From positions 4,340,862 through 4,404,861 of the forward strand of contig RPFO01000667.1 of assembly GCA_009746045.1 (NCBI GenBank): 64,000 nt of DNA. The letters are read 5' to 3'. The position numbers were made by a program, and so were the translations under genes. The notes below the pieces were generated by a model. That model saw nothing but the letters and a program-made list of their open reading frames with translations, searched no databases and was not told the origin of the DNA. Positions 50,989-60,932 of the stretch are shown here, in pieces. The first letter of the stretch is position 1, and each line of letters starts with the position of its first letter. The DNA is from Mesostigma viride (taxonomy: Eukaryota; Streptophyta; Mesostigmatophyceae; Mesostigmatales; Mesostigmataceae).

Positions 50989-51541
50989 TATAGTGACATT
51001 TTCTGTTTTAGCGGGCATTTTTCTGAAAACACGTCTGACGCAATAACTTGAGCTAGACTTGTCGGAACGACCTGGGACTTGGAACACTGCTGTCCCCCTG
51101 TTAGCCGGATTTTTTGTTGATTTTGTGGCCCTATCGGAAGTGTTTATGATATGTTTATTCCCAAAGTCCGGTAAAAAATGACCTGTTTTGCGGGAAAATT
51201 CATAACTGTTCAAGGCTTTGCCATTTCCGTGATGTAAATAGCTCAGCAAGCTAGTACAAACTCAGGGAACTATATGACCTTGATTTTTGGTAGCCAACAA
51301 ATAAGTGCATTGGCTGGGGCATACCCAGCCCTAATTAGCGTCTTTTGCTATTTATAGCGCATTATTGGCGTATATATGGGGGTAGTACCCCCAACAAGTG
51401 CATGGACAACTCACTAGAGATGTTATTTAGTGCCCCCAATCATAATTCAGCATTGTGCATATGAATTTCAAGTGATATTAGCATATGTCAAATTGGGGGT
51501 GCCACCTCCCCTTAACTTAATTGTGCTGTCAATAAGATTAC

Positions 51542-51542
51542 A

Positions 51543-51594
<52 letters not shown>
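51542..51594. repeat. (TAA)n microsatellite
   Basis: About 17 tandem TAA units just outside the right end of PHD element copy 2. Confidence 0.97.
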
Positions 51595-51595
<1 letters not shown>

Positions 51596-53130
51596 ATTGA
51601 AAAAATGTTGAAAATATTTTTATAATATTGAACAGAAACAAATGTTGAACCGACTACTGTGTTTAAAGTTTATATTGAAATGATAAATTAATTTGATTAT
51701 AGGTGCTGAAGCTAAGGTCCATTGAAGTGCCTTCCTGTGGAAAGTGCCCTGCTACATTTCTTAAGCAATGAGCTCCATTACATATTTTGAACAAGCCGAC
51801 TTTCTTTTGCCAGTGACTCCACGTCTATAGCAAGGCGGGTGTCAGGAATAATATGCTATATCAGTTCCGTTACTGCAGTCGTATCGTGCAGTATAATGCA
51901 GTCGTATCATACAGTATAATACGTCTAAATATGTTCTAGTACCTTGGACCTTATTGTCCCGAGGCTTATTGTCCTGGCAGTCGTATTCACTTGTGCCGGA
52001 CCTATGTGAGCTATGCCAGCCTTACGACACTGTGCACCTTGTACGTTGAGCCCGGCCCCGGAGTAGCACTGACATCATTACGTATGGAGCAATTGGCTCC
52101 GTAATATATTGCTATTAAGTCCCTGTCGCATGGGAAAGAAGGAGTTTATACTCTAGAGTACCTTAATAGATGGACAAGGATTCAATCTTATCCCTATGGA
52201 TAACGTAAGGCACTGCAGCAGCGACGCCTTAGAAATGTTTTCGTTGGTGAAACGCAGTTCTTACCTTCATGATAATAAGACTCCGCAATCAGTTGTTGTG
52301 GGTAGGCCTGATGGCAGCACAGTCATGAGCATTCAGTTCGTGGCGTAGCTATGGCAACCGAAGTCGTGGCACAGCTCCTTTCATATTAATATTTTATAAT
52401 AAAAGAAACATCTCTCATCATCATCGATACCGTGCAACTGCATTGTAATGCACGTCTAAGTTTCTTGACACTTCCTACCAGAGAAACAAGTTCATTACAA
52501 TAAGTGTGTACGAGCAGGCTTTAAAAGTTGAGCCTAGCCACACCCTCAAAATCTGTGTACAAGTCATTGTCAAGTTAGGCCAGTTCACCATGCTGGGGCC
52601 CAGCACATGCCCCCTTGGTCCAATCTTGTCCCCAACAGCAGCGAGGGTGAGTGGGTGGGAGCTGCAAAAGGCCCCCCTACGTTAATTCACCACACCACTC
52701 TAAGTACGGTGTGAAAATGAAAAACAAAGCACATGTCTCAAGGCGTCGCGCCCCCCTCAATCAAGGGCGGGCGGCGGTTGCCAGTAGGCACTAGTACCGG
52801 CGCACCGCCGGTCCCATTCTCTCTAGTCGTATGTAAGAACAAGCACCTTACATGGTGTAGGTGACGTACGATATTAGAGCTACGCTACAGGCGGCAGATC
52901 CGACGGCCCCCTTTGAGCCTGCATGCCGCAACTTGACTATAAGATGAGCAAATAGCTCAAAAAATTTCTATAATTTTTCACACAGTCACATATAATGTAA
53001 TATAATATAATATAATTATTATAATATAATATTGAACTGACCGTACGTGTTCAGATTCGATTATACAACCTCGGTGTACTAATGTACCATTGCCTTAATT
53101 TAGTAACACGTATGTAGGCATATATATTCC
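51595..53130. other. Gene-free AT-rich stretch
   Basis: No recognisable coding sequence, tRNA or repeat shared with other parts of the window. It contains TATAATATAAT runs near 52990-53030 and a duplicated GTCGTATC(G/A)T(G/A)CAGTATAAT near 51880-51920. Confidence 0.5.
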
Positions 53131-53483
53131 TTGCGAATGATAAATTACGGAGGTGACAGGGGCAATGATGCAACATAAAGAAATCGACCCCGAAAAGAAG
53201 AACCTTACATAAAGACTGTCAATAATATATGAAGCTGACATTGGCATGCAAGGATCAATACTGTAGCCTTAGTGGCAGCACAAGATACAACTACAATTAA
53301 CTACAACACAAACCTACGACACTCATCAACACCCCTGCCGGCCCACCAGGCGGGGGATTCAAGTGACCTACACGTACGGCCTGGGTCGCGACACAGTTGG
53401 CCCGGACGCGGCGGAATAAGACATCAGCCACCGTGCGAAGTGACGGCGAGGGACGGGCGCGGCAGCCAATACGAGGACCATAT
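53131..53483 (-). pseudogene. LINE-B 3' fragment
   Basis: 3' UTR (GCGAATGATAAATTACGGAG on the plus strand) and the last about 35 codons of the LINE-B ORF on the minus strand (TVADVLFRRVRANCVATQAV, with one frameshift before it). 5'-truncated at about 53483. Confidence 0.65.
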
Positions 53484-53737
53484 ATACATGCACCGTGACC
53501 TCAACATGACTGAGACTGTATCATGCAGTACCTGATTCAATTATTATACGCCGCCCACGAATAAAAAATTTACATGCTTAGTAGTTGCAGTCAGAGCTTA
53601 CCCGCAATGATGCCGAAGCGGCCACGAAGACATATGCATGTCCGTCTGATCACGGAGCCGACGCGTACCGCCGGGATCATTTGGCATCAAGCTTGAGTGC
53701 GCCCCCACAATAAGATCGGCACAACTGCCGTCACTTT

Positions 53738-54259
53738 AGTTATTCTAGGGCTTCAGGCCTAGACTATCAGTACACGTGGCGTTGTCCCCGTCTCCCAAGT
53801 GGGATACGGACGTGGACGGGAGTGTAGTACACTGGACATATCTCTACTAGGATTTAGATCCGCACGTGCCATGATGGGCACGTGGGTGCTAGATATTAGC
53901 ACTGAGATATGCAGTGCACACGCACGTGGGTATTCACGTGGTAGGGTTTATGAGCTGTGATGCAGACCACAAGGTGGTTGCAGTGCTAGTCCTGTACGGA
54001 GGTCCTAGGGGAGGTCCAGGACTGTCCACGTAGTGCTGTTAGGCAGTCGTTGCCTGCGGGCATCGTATCAGTCCTAGCTGGAGTAGATCTAGCTGGACGG
54101 AGCCAGCACCTCATTGGTTAGCACTAGTGCAGGATAGCTAGGTTACCCTAACCTACGTGCCCATGCAATCCAGCTTGGCAAGCTTGCATGGGTTGATATT
54201 ATGCCAGCCATTGCATAATCCAACACACGTTCGCATCCATTTGCACGAGTGCATTAACT
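53738..54259 (+). repeat. 5' LTR of plus-strand copia-like element
   Basis: Starts AGTTATTC and ends CATTAACT. Differences from the 3' LTR include ACGTGGACGGGAG versus ACATGGACGGTAG, and CAGCTTGG versus CAGCCTGG. Contains several CACGTG(G) boxes. Confidence 0.95.
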
Positions 54260-54303
54260 TGCATTTATAAAACTCTCACAGTTTTCATCTATATCATTCC
54301 AAA

Positions 54304-55540
54304 ATGTCGAACGTTTCTGATCGTGAGGCTCTTCGGAGTCAAGCCTGTCCCCATCGTCCGAAGATTTGGACTACCGGGCGGCAGTGCGGGGCCGGCAGGG
54401 GAGGGATGATCACGCTGGCAGCGATGCCGGCAGTGGTCGCTCGTCTTCGGACGAGGACCCGCGGTTCCTGGATCAGCTGGCGGGAAGCCGCCGATATACA
54501 ATGTATGGCGTCCCAACGCACCACCGGCTGAAGGGCAGCCCACGGCACCCGAGCTGGTTACGGGGCCGGGGAGGGTGGTGCAGGTGTTGGGGGATCCCGT
54601 CGGATGGCTACGACGAGGACGAAGACCTAGTCGATCTCGAGCTGCCGAGGACAGGGAGCAGAGAGAGCTGCTCCGCCGGAGGCAGAGCGCATTCGGCAGG
54701 AGGCCCAGCTCCGCAGAGAGCTGGAGCAGCAGCGCGAGCTGGAGGCTCAGCGCGAGGCTCAGCTGCGGGCGGAGACTGAGATGACAGGACAGCCCGGGTG
54801 CTCGCGGAGCGGCAGCAGGAGCGGGATCGCGTGGCCAGGGCAGGCTGCGCGCGGACAGGTGCGCGCGAGGCGCCCCCTACGTTCTCCGCAAGAAGAACGA
54901 GCTCTACACCTTTGCGCACAGGCGCACAGCGCGCCTTCGGCGCATGGCTGGGATGTGCTGCAGGAGACCGACTCGTCGGTGGAGATGCAGCCAGGAGCGC
55001 GGGGAGGGCTGGTTTTGATGGACCCGGCCATGGTGGAGGCAGAGCGTCTGGCCAAGATAGAGTACGCCAGGCATTGCCAGCGGAAGGCCAAGAGGGCAAT
55101 GGTGCGGTCCATGGCGGAGAACAGTCTGGCTAGGGAGCGCGCAGCAGGGAGGCGCAGCATCGGGAGATGAAGCGACTCCGTGCGAAGGCGCACGACGCAG
55201 CAGAGAAGACCCGGCGTCACCAGGCGAGGCTGGACGCGGCATGAAGAGGTCAGAGGCGACACTGGCAACAATGGTGGGCCCGGCGAGGCGGAGCAGGAGG
55301 CCGGCTGGCAAGGAAGAGCAGGAGGAATGCTCGTGCCTTAGACAGGCGCATGCGCAAGGAGGAGCGGGCTCTGCGCAGGTATCAGGAGGCGGCCAGGACC
55401 TGGGCTCTGCAGGGAGAATTCGGAGACGCAATCCGGTTTGAGCGTGGTCTGGCGCCACATGAGCCGCTGCCGAGGACGCTGTATTGGACTTCATGCGTAC
55501 CCCACAGCCAGCAAGGGCCCAGCGAGGAACGGCCTTGTTA
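54304..55540 (+). pseudogene. Leader ORF region with coiled-coil-like segments, frameshifted
   Basis: From ATG 54304 (MSNVSDREALRSQACPHR), only 45 bp after the LTR, protein-like text continues through several frames. An acidic stretch (GRSSSDEDPRFLDQLAGSRR) comes first, then a heptad-like Arg/Glu/Gln stretch (ERIRQEAQLRRELEQQRELE, about 54685-54745), YVLRKKNELYTFAHRRTARL (about 54870-54930), EAERLAKIEYARHCQRKAKR and MRKEERALRRYQEAARTWAL (about 55350-55410). The charged helical composition suggests a coiled-coil protein. It lies before Gag, where copia elements usually have a short leader. At least four frame changes are needed. No family is recognised. Confidence 0.45.
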
Positions 55541-55607
55541 AACGCGCGTGAGCGTGTTCGCGCTGGCGCAGACACACCCCACCCCCCCCCCCACACCCAA
55601 ACACACC

Positions 55608-56700
55608 ATGCAGACCGACACGGACCTGGAGCTGGACCGCATCGCTGCACTACTCCACCAGGAGCTGGACGCAGCGGAGGCCAACCCGACCAAGCGGGCG
55701 CGGGCAGCAGAGGCAATCGAGCAACTGCTGAGGGCCGCCAAGCGGGTCCGCCAAGGAAAGTGGCAGGAGGGGTGTGGACCATCGTCTACGCCCCAGCGGT
55801 CGCATCCAGAGGAGGATGGTGACGAGGGGAAGGACGGGGGAGCACCAGGGGGAGGGGCACCAGCAAGCACCGGGGGTATGGCGGGCGGCAGCAACGCTGG
55901 AGCGACAACCCAGCAGCAGCAGCAGCCACAGCATCAGCAGCAGCAGCAGCAGCAGCCGCGGCAGCAACAGCAACAGCAACCGCAGCAGCAGCAGCAGCAG
56001 CAGCAACCTCAACCACAAGCGACTGTCGCTGTACCACAGCGACCCAGGTTTGATGCATCCCGTAGGGAAGATAGGATTACCTTCCCAGGTCTAGCTGAGG
56101 GATTTGTGCAGGAGGATGCACTTGAGTTTCTTTTCAAGATAGAACACTCATGGTCCCATGATAATATCCGTGATTGGTTTCCTGCTCTTAGGGTGTCTAA
56201 CACGATCCACCAATCTGCACCTAGCATAAAACAAATGGTGCAGATGTATGAGAGGAGGGCAGCACGCCTGGGGCAGATGAGGTGCAAATCTTCACAGAAT
56301 TCATAGCAGACCTAAAAGGGCTGTTGACCAAGGGGGAACACCTGCAGGCTCTCAAGGGGTTCACATGGTTGGCTTCATACAAAGTCAACAAGTCTGACTA
56401 CGTACGGACAACAAACAGTATGTCCTGTACATAGACAGGGACGAGGAGTTGAAGAAGCTCAACTCTAAGTACCTGATCCATCAGTGGCTCACCAAAGCGA
56501 GTTAGACAAGAACACCAATGCAGTTCTGCTGGCTGGCCTTAAAGACAAGTGGGATGATTTTAGGGGGGCCATGTTGTTCATTCAGCAGAGCCTAGAACCC
56601 TTCTCCACTGTCAAGGAACCCAAGGTTAACAAAGTCCAAGGGGGGGGTAGTCAGGACGGTGCAGGCCTAGCAGGAAGAAGCTCATCAAGGAGGTGGTAGC
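55608..56700 (+). pseudogene. Copia-like Gag with poly-glutamine tract, frameshifted
   Basis: Opens MQTDTDLELDRIAALLHQEL with a predicted helical N terminus. A Gly-rich linker and an approximately 40-residue Gln/Pro tract (about 55913-56022) follow. Then comes the retrotransposon gag core: RITFPGLAEGFVQEDALEFL, WSHDNIRDWFPALRVSN. Near 56285 the frame changes (IFTEFIADLKGLL follows in another frame), and again before DKNTNAVLLAGLKDKWDDFR (about 56500-56560). Frame changes within young LTRs suggest either programmed frameshifting or an inactive master copy. Confidence 0.75.
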
Positions 56701-57840
56701 TCAGGTCAAGGCGGTGTTCAAGGGTCCCCAGCAAGGTAAGAAGGCAGGGGGGTCATCCAAGCAGCAGGGAAATCAGACAAGGGGGGAAAGGGGAACACAG
56801 GCAGTAAGGCAGGGCCCTCTCAGGGGCCTAGTCAAAAAGGTAAGCCTCACGACTCCACCCTGTACTGCACCAGGTGCTCATGCAAGGGGCATGAGAGGGA
56901 TGATTGCTGGAAGGGCAAACCCGAACTTGGATCTGATGTGGATGTGTGCCCAGGTTGCTGGGAGCCCCGCCACCCGTTACCTGCAGGGGGACGCTGCAAC
57001 AAGCCCAGGAAGGGAGCCTCGACGGGGCGCACCCCAAAACAAGCCAGCACTCAGGACGACTGTAAGTCTCCTGTACCCTGGTTTCTTAATGGCCGTGTAC
57101 CCTCTATTTGCTCTGTATTGCCTGACAGTGAGGACGTGGATTGGGACCTGGCTTATGACATGACGTTAGCACAGGTGGCCCAAGATCCCACTATAGCCTC
57201 CTTAGATGCAGCAGCAGATAAGGTTATATCCTATGCCAGGTTAGCCCAGCAGCTACACAAGGCAATGGGGCATGAGGCAGTGGCAGAAAGGCTGGCCAAT
57301 AAAATTGATGGCCGTGACCTGGAACAGATGTGCAGGCATGTCAGGAAGCACTGTGAAGCGTGCCAACTGCATGCACCTAAACCCAAGAGATGGCATGTGG
57401 CCACCCCACCACTGGCTAGAGGAAAGCTAGTAGGGGATGTGATACACCTGGTGAAGGACACGGTGTATTACTTGGTCCTAAAAGATGCCTGGTCTAGGTT
57501 TGTGGTGATAGAACCCTTGCCAGGCATGGCCAATGAACAACTGCACAGAGCCCTGCTGATTGCACTAGCACGGTATCATCCTCAGGAAAAACTAATGCTG
57601 GATCAGCAGTTCACGTGGATACAAGATTATCCTGATCTGCCCAAGATAGACATTGCTGGGGCTCAAGATCATGAACGCCAGGGGATGATTGAACGTACCA
57701 TGCGTGCTATCAGGGACCTCATAAAGAAAAATGAGTCCAGGACAGCAGAGTCTGGGAGCTATGCTGATAGGACAGCGTGGGCAGCTGAGGTGTGCAGAAC
57801 TCTGAACACCAAACCCTCATGTCTTCTCCTTTTGGTGAAA
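56690..57840 (+). pseudogene. Copia-like Pol part 1: nucleocapsid knuckles and integrase
   Basis: In the frame of 56938-57888 and extending upstream, a CCHC knuckle CTRCSCKGHERDDC and a second Cys/His cluster (CPGCWEPRHP, GRC) precede the integrase. Integrase has its zinc-binding part (H107, H112, C139, C142 of the 316-residue frame) and catalytic D167 (VGDVIH), D222 (LMLDQQ) and E252 (GMIERTMRAIRD). Only about 75 residues separate the knuckles from integrase, and they contain no DTG or DSG, so there is no protease at its canonical copia position. A one-base shift near 57820 links to the next frame (MSSPFGEITPIGL). Confidence 0.85.
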
Positions 57841-59984
57841 TCACACCAATTGGCCTGCAATCAGGTAGCTACTCTCAGGAGGTACTAGACCACTACAACA
57901 CGCAAAGGCAACACTTGGCCAAGTTGCTGGCAAAAAAGGATAAAAGTAATGCCAGGCCTGTGTTTGAAGTGGGGGATCAGGTACTCTACTATAGGGAGGG
58001 GGAAGGGAACAAAGCCCACTCTGGTAGATGGCATGGTCCAGCTGAAATCATCAGGTTGTCAGAAACAGGTGACACGGTGACTATTCAGCATCACAGAGAG
58101 CGAATGGTTGGCAAGCATAGACTGAAGCTTTATTACCCTCCTTTGGCAGACGTGTCAGGGGTAGAATTCTTGGACATGGATTCAGAGCCTCAGTCTGGTG
58201 GGTTGGTCTCACCCAGTGAACTGGCCAGGGACATAGCTGATGCAAGCAACACAACCATAGACGCTCCTGTGTTCCTCAGTGGTGCAGCCCCACCACAGCC
58301 CAATGGTCCAACTGGGCAGGAGGAACGTGCACTGGATGAGCAGCAGGTCGCTCCTCCCTCATCTCAGGAACAGCCACAAGTAGCAGCAGATCCTGTTGTC
58401 CCCAGGAATAAATTTGCTGAGGCTCTAAAAGCTCTACATAGAGCACACACTGCCAAGGCACAAATGGCAGCAGGTGCAGCACAAGTCAATGCTGTGGGTG
58501 AATCTAACCAGGATCCCAGTATTCTGGCAGTAGACACACAGGCACAGGTGAGCATCATCAGTGCACAAGCTGTATCTGGCCTAAGTCTGCAACGCTCGCC
58601 CTGGGCTAGAGTGTCAGATTTTTCAGGCAAAACAAAAATGGCAGTCAAAGGCCAAGTGCTAATTCCCATTCTGGGTGTGCCCACTCCCTTCCAGGTAGTA
58701 GAGGGCTACAAGGGGAATGCACTGCTGGGGGAACCATTTGTCTCATACCCTGGAGTAGTCATCTCAGCTGGGAGGTTGAGTGTGACTGGGGTGGGGCAGG
58801 TCACCCTGGACCATTTTAAAATTCCTTTAACACAGATCAGTGATGGCCTGGAAGCAGCCATCAATGCTGTCAACATAAAATACCTCCCAGGTCAGGAACC
58901 CTGTGTTGATTCCCTCATTCATTCTCAGAAGCTACACCCCTCTGCGTTTGGGCTTGGTAGATGGGACATAGCGTCCATGTCTCCCTTGTCCTATGATGAT
59001 GTGGTCAAAGACTGTCAAACGCAGATTGGTTTTCTGAAATGGATGGAAGCCTTTAACAGGGCTAGAGAGGAATGGGTTTGTCCTGATCCACGTAGCAAGT
59101 CCCAGGTACCACCTGTAACACCGATTGAGGCACTGCCACAAGGGGCCAGAAAGCTCAGACTGAAGTTTGTCTGCAAGCATAAACCCCAGGCAGATGGGAC
59201 ACCTCCCATTTTTCATGCCAGACCTTGTGTCACGGAGTTCAGGGGCTCCACTGAGCTAACAGAGGCTGAACTGTATACCCCTGGTATTCAGCAGACGTCT
59301 CTTAAGGTCCTGTTGGCCACTTTCCTTCACCATCTGAATGCTGGTAAGGACTACGTGTGTAAAGCCACTGACATTAAACGAGCCTTCCTTAAAGGCAACC
59401 CTGACATAGCCCAAAAGGTGTGGAGGGGTCAAGTCTATGTGGTAAACACTCCCAAAGTCTGGTCTGGGGACATCAAGGAACCTCATCTAAGGCCTAACTT
59501 GGGGGTAGAAGGGCTTCAGTCAGCACCTAAAATTTTTAGGCTGTCTGCCCAAGAGGTCTTCCTGAAGCTGGGGGCCCAGTATGATGATATTGACCCTTGT
59601 TTCTTCACCATCCCTCATCCTGCTGGTATGATGATGTTTGTGTGGCATGGGGATGATCAGCTCATTACTGGTCCCAGGGCAGCTGTGGAGGATTTCATTG
59701 CTCAAGTGTCTGCTAGCTTTGAATTAGGCAAGCAGCTGGAGCTGGGGAAAGATCCTGTCAAGTTCTGTGGCATCATTCTGAACCTGTTTAAGGAGCAGAA
59801 GGAGTGGGTGTGTTCTCTCAAAGCATCCCCTGAGTATGTCATGTCTTGCAAAGATGTTCTTCCCTCTGACATCACTCCTGATCTCTGTCCCACTATTAGG
59901 GGTAAGCTAGGTTGGCTGTGTGCCACTTGTGCTCCTCATCTGGCGTGGTCAGCAGAGTGGATGATGATGTCCTCATGGAGGTAG
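57792..59984 (+). CDS. Copia-like Pol part 2: integrase tail, protease-like domain, reverse transcriptase
   Basis: A 730-residue frame. Residues 58-115 form an SH3-like integrase tail (FEVGDQVLYY, GRWHGPAEII). Residues 240-345 are retropepsin-like: D248 in AVDTQAQVSIIS, RVSDFSGKTKMAVKGQ, and NALLGEPFV. RT occupies about 395-725, with TDIKRAFLK (D527) and the catalytic motif HGDD (D621, D622). Protease lies between integrase and RT, the same permuted order as in the minus-strand element. The catalytic triplet reads DTQ. The frame ends prematurely at 59984, 90 bp before the RNase H frame resumes, through a shift near 59960-60060. The first Met is arbitrary because the true frame comes from part 1. 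Confidence 0.88.
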   Translation: MQNSEHQTLMSSPFGEITPIGLQSGSYSQEVLDHYNTQRQHLAKLLAKKDKSNARPVFEVGDQVLYYREGEGNKAHSGRWHGPAEIIRLSETGDTVTIQHHRERMVGKHRLKLYYPPLADVSGVEFLDMDSEPQSGGLVSPSELARDIADASNTTIDAPVFLSGAAPPQPNGPTGQEERALDEQQVAPPSSQEQPQVAADPVVPRNKFAEALKALHRAHTAKAQMAAGAAQVNAVGESNQDPSILAVDTQAQVSIISAQAVSGLSLQRSPWARVSDFSGKTKMAVKGQVLIPILGVPTPFQVVEGYKGNALLGEPFVSYPGVVISAGRLSVTGVGQVTLDHFKIPLTQISDGLEAAINAVNIKYLPGQEPCVDSLIHSQKLHPSAFGLGRWDIASMSPLSYDDVVKDCQTQIGFLKWMEAFNRAREEWVCPDPRSKSQVPPVTPIEALPQGARKLRLKFVCKHKPQADGTPPIFHARPCVTEFRGSTELTEAELYTPGIQQTSLKVLLATFLHHLNAGKDYVCKATDIKRAFLKGNPDIAQKVWRGQVYVVNTPKVWSGDIKEPHLRPNLGVEGLQSAPKIFRLSAQEVFLKLGAQYDDIDPCFFTIPHPAGMMMFVWHGDDQLITGPRAAVEDFIAQVSASFELGKQLELGKDPVKFCGIILNLFKEQKEWVCSLKASPEYVMSCKDVLPSDITPDLCPTIRGKLGWLCATCAPHLAWSAEWMMMSSWR

Positions 59985-60072
59985 GGTCTAGGGCTATTAA
60001 ACAGGTGTTACATGATGGCCCTCCCCTTATTCTTCATGCCTTGGATCTGTTCCAACCCATCACATCACATGC

Positions 60073-60558
60073 ATGATGGACAGTTCCATGGAGTCACGGG
60101 TAGTCACTAAGGTACAAGCCAGAGAGGCAGGTCTCTTTATGTTGTCTAACCCCACTGGCAAGCAATCTTTGGTTTCCTGGTTCAGCAGACTCCACAAGCG
60201 CAAGGCAGTCAGCAGCAATGTAGCTGAATGCCGTGCTGTGGTATCTGCTGTGTTGCATGCCAGGTACTTGAACCATCTGCTGGTGTGGTTGCAGCATCAG
60301 GCTGGTAGTTATGCTGGTGTCAAATCCCATCTGCTGACTGACAGTCAATCCCTTCTCTCTTTCCTGGACAACCCCTTGGCTGTGCACACCGATTTGGACT
60401 GGATTGTCCTCAAGCAGGAGTGTACCTATCTGGAGTCCAAGACTCACATCCGAGACCCTGACAATGCAGCAGATGCACTCACAAAAGTGCCACAGGCTGC
60501 AGGGCCTCAGTACAGAGTCCTATACACGCTGATGAACCCATACAATGGCAGAGGGTGA
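60073..60558 (+). CDS. Copia-like Pol part 3: RNase H
   Basis: RNase H1-like domain that removes the RNA strand during reverse transcription. Catalytic residues are seen in MDSSMES, VAECRAVVSAV (Glu) and LLTDSQSLLSF (Asp), with the C-terminal DPDNAADALTKVP that is typical of copia RNase H ends. The stop is at 60556-60558. The frame is offset from the RT frame, so one indel separates them. Confidence 0.85.
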   Translation: MMDSSMESRVVTKVQAREAGLFMLSNPTGKQSLVSWFSRLHKRKAVSSNVAECRAVVSAVLHARYLNHLLVWLQHQAGSYAGVKSHLLTDSQSLLSFLDNPLAVHTDLDWIVLKQECTYLESKTHIRDPDNAADALTKVPQAAGPQYRVLYTLMNPYNGRG

Positions 60559-60932
60559 AGTGCCTCAGCCTAGGGCTATTAGCACCAGATAGGAGGGTGG
60601 TCATGGGGTGGCAGGGTCTGAAGTGTCCCACCCGTAAGACTCTCTTTGCGTCATTAAAGCTTGAGGTCAGAAGGGTCCTCCTTTATTGATGGCTTGTTCT
60701 TTGTCAATAAAACGTGTGGTCATATTTTTCTGGCAATGGTTTTCCCAACACAGGCACCCAACCAGTGGGATGTTGTATCCAACACGGAGGAGCTATGGGC
60801 GCTTTTATAAATGCATCTCTTTCAGTGTCCTGGTTGTCCCTGTGGGGAACCTTGCTTATCAGTAGTGGTTGGCATATGAGTGGGTTGTGGGAAGAGTCTT
60901 CCCCTCACTCCCCAAAGAAAAGTAATAATGGG
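60559..60932 (+). other. 3' untranslated region and polypurine tract of plus-strand copia-like element
   Basis: Non-coding between pol and the 3' LTR. It ends AAAGAAAAGTAATAATGGG directly before the LTR start, a weak polypurine tract. AATAAAA-like signals lie near 60705. Confidence 0.6.

Larger units (their letters stand above)
48848..51515 (+). mobile_element. TTAA-bordered element carrying a PHD-finger gene, copy 2
   Basis: 2.67 kb bounded by TTAAGGGGACGTGGCGCG at the left (48848) and GGTGCCACCTCCCCTTAA at the right (51512-51515). The ends form an inverted repeat TTAAGGGGA(C/G)GTGGC with TTAA at each border. It is homologous throughout to 28311-30961 in inverted orientation. TTAA duplication is known for piggyBac, but no piggyBac transposase is recognisable. 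Confidence 0.7.

Noticed and set aside
55650-56058. Minus-strand poly-Leu and poly-Ala frames
   Set aside because: Antisense readings of the CAG/CAA glutamine tract in Gag.
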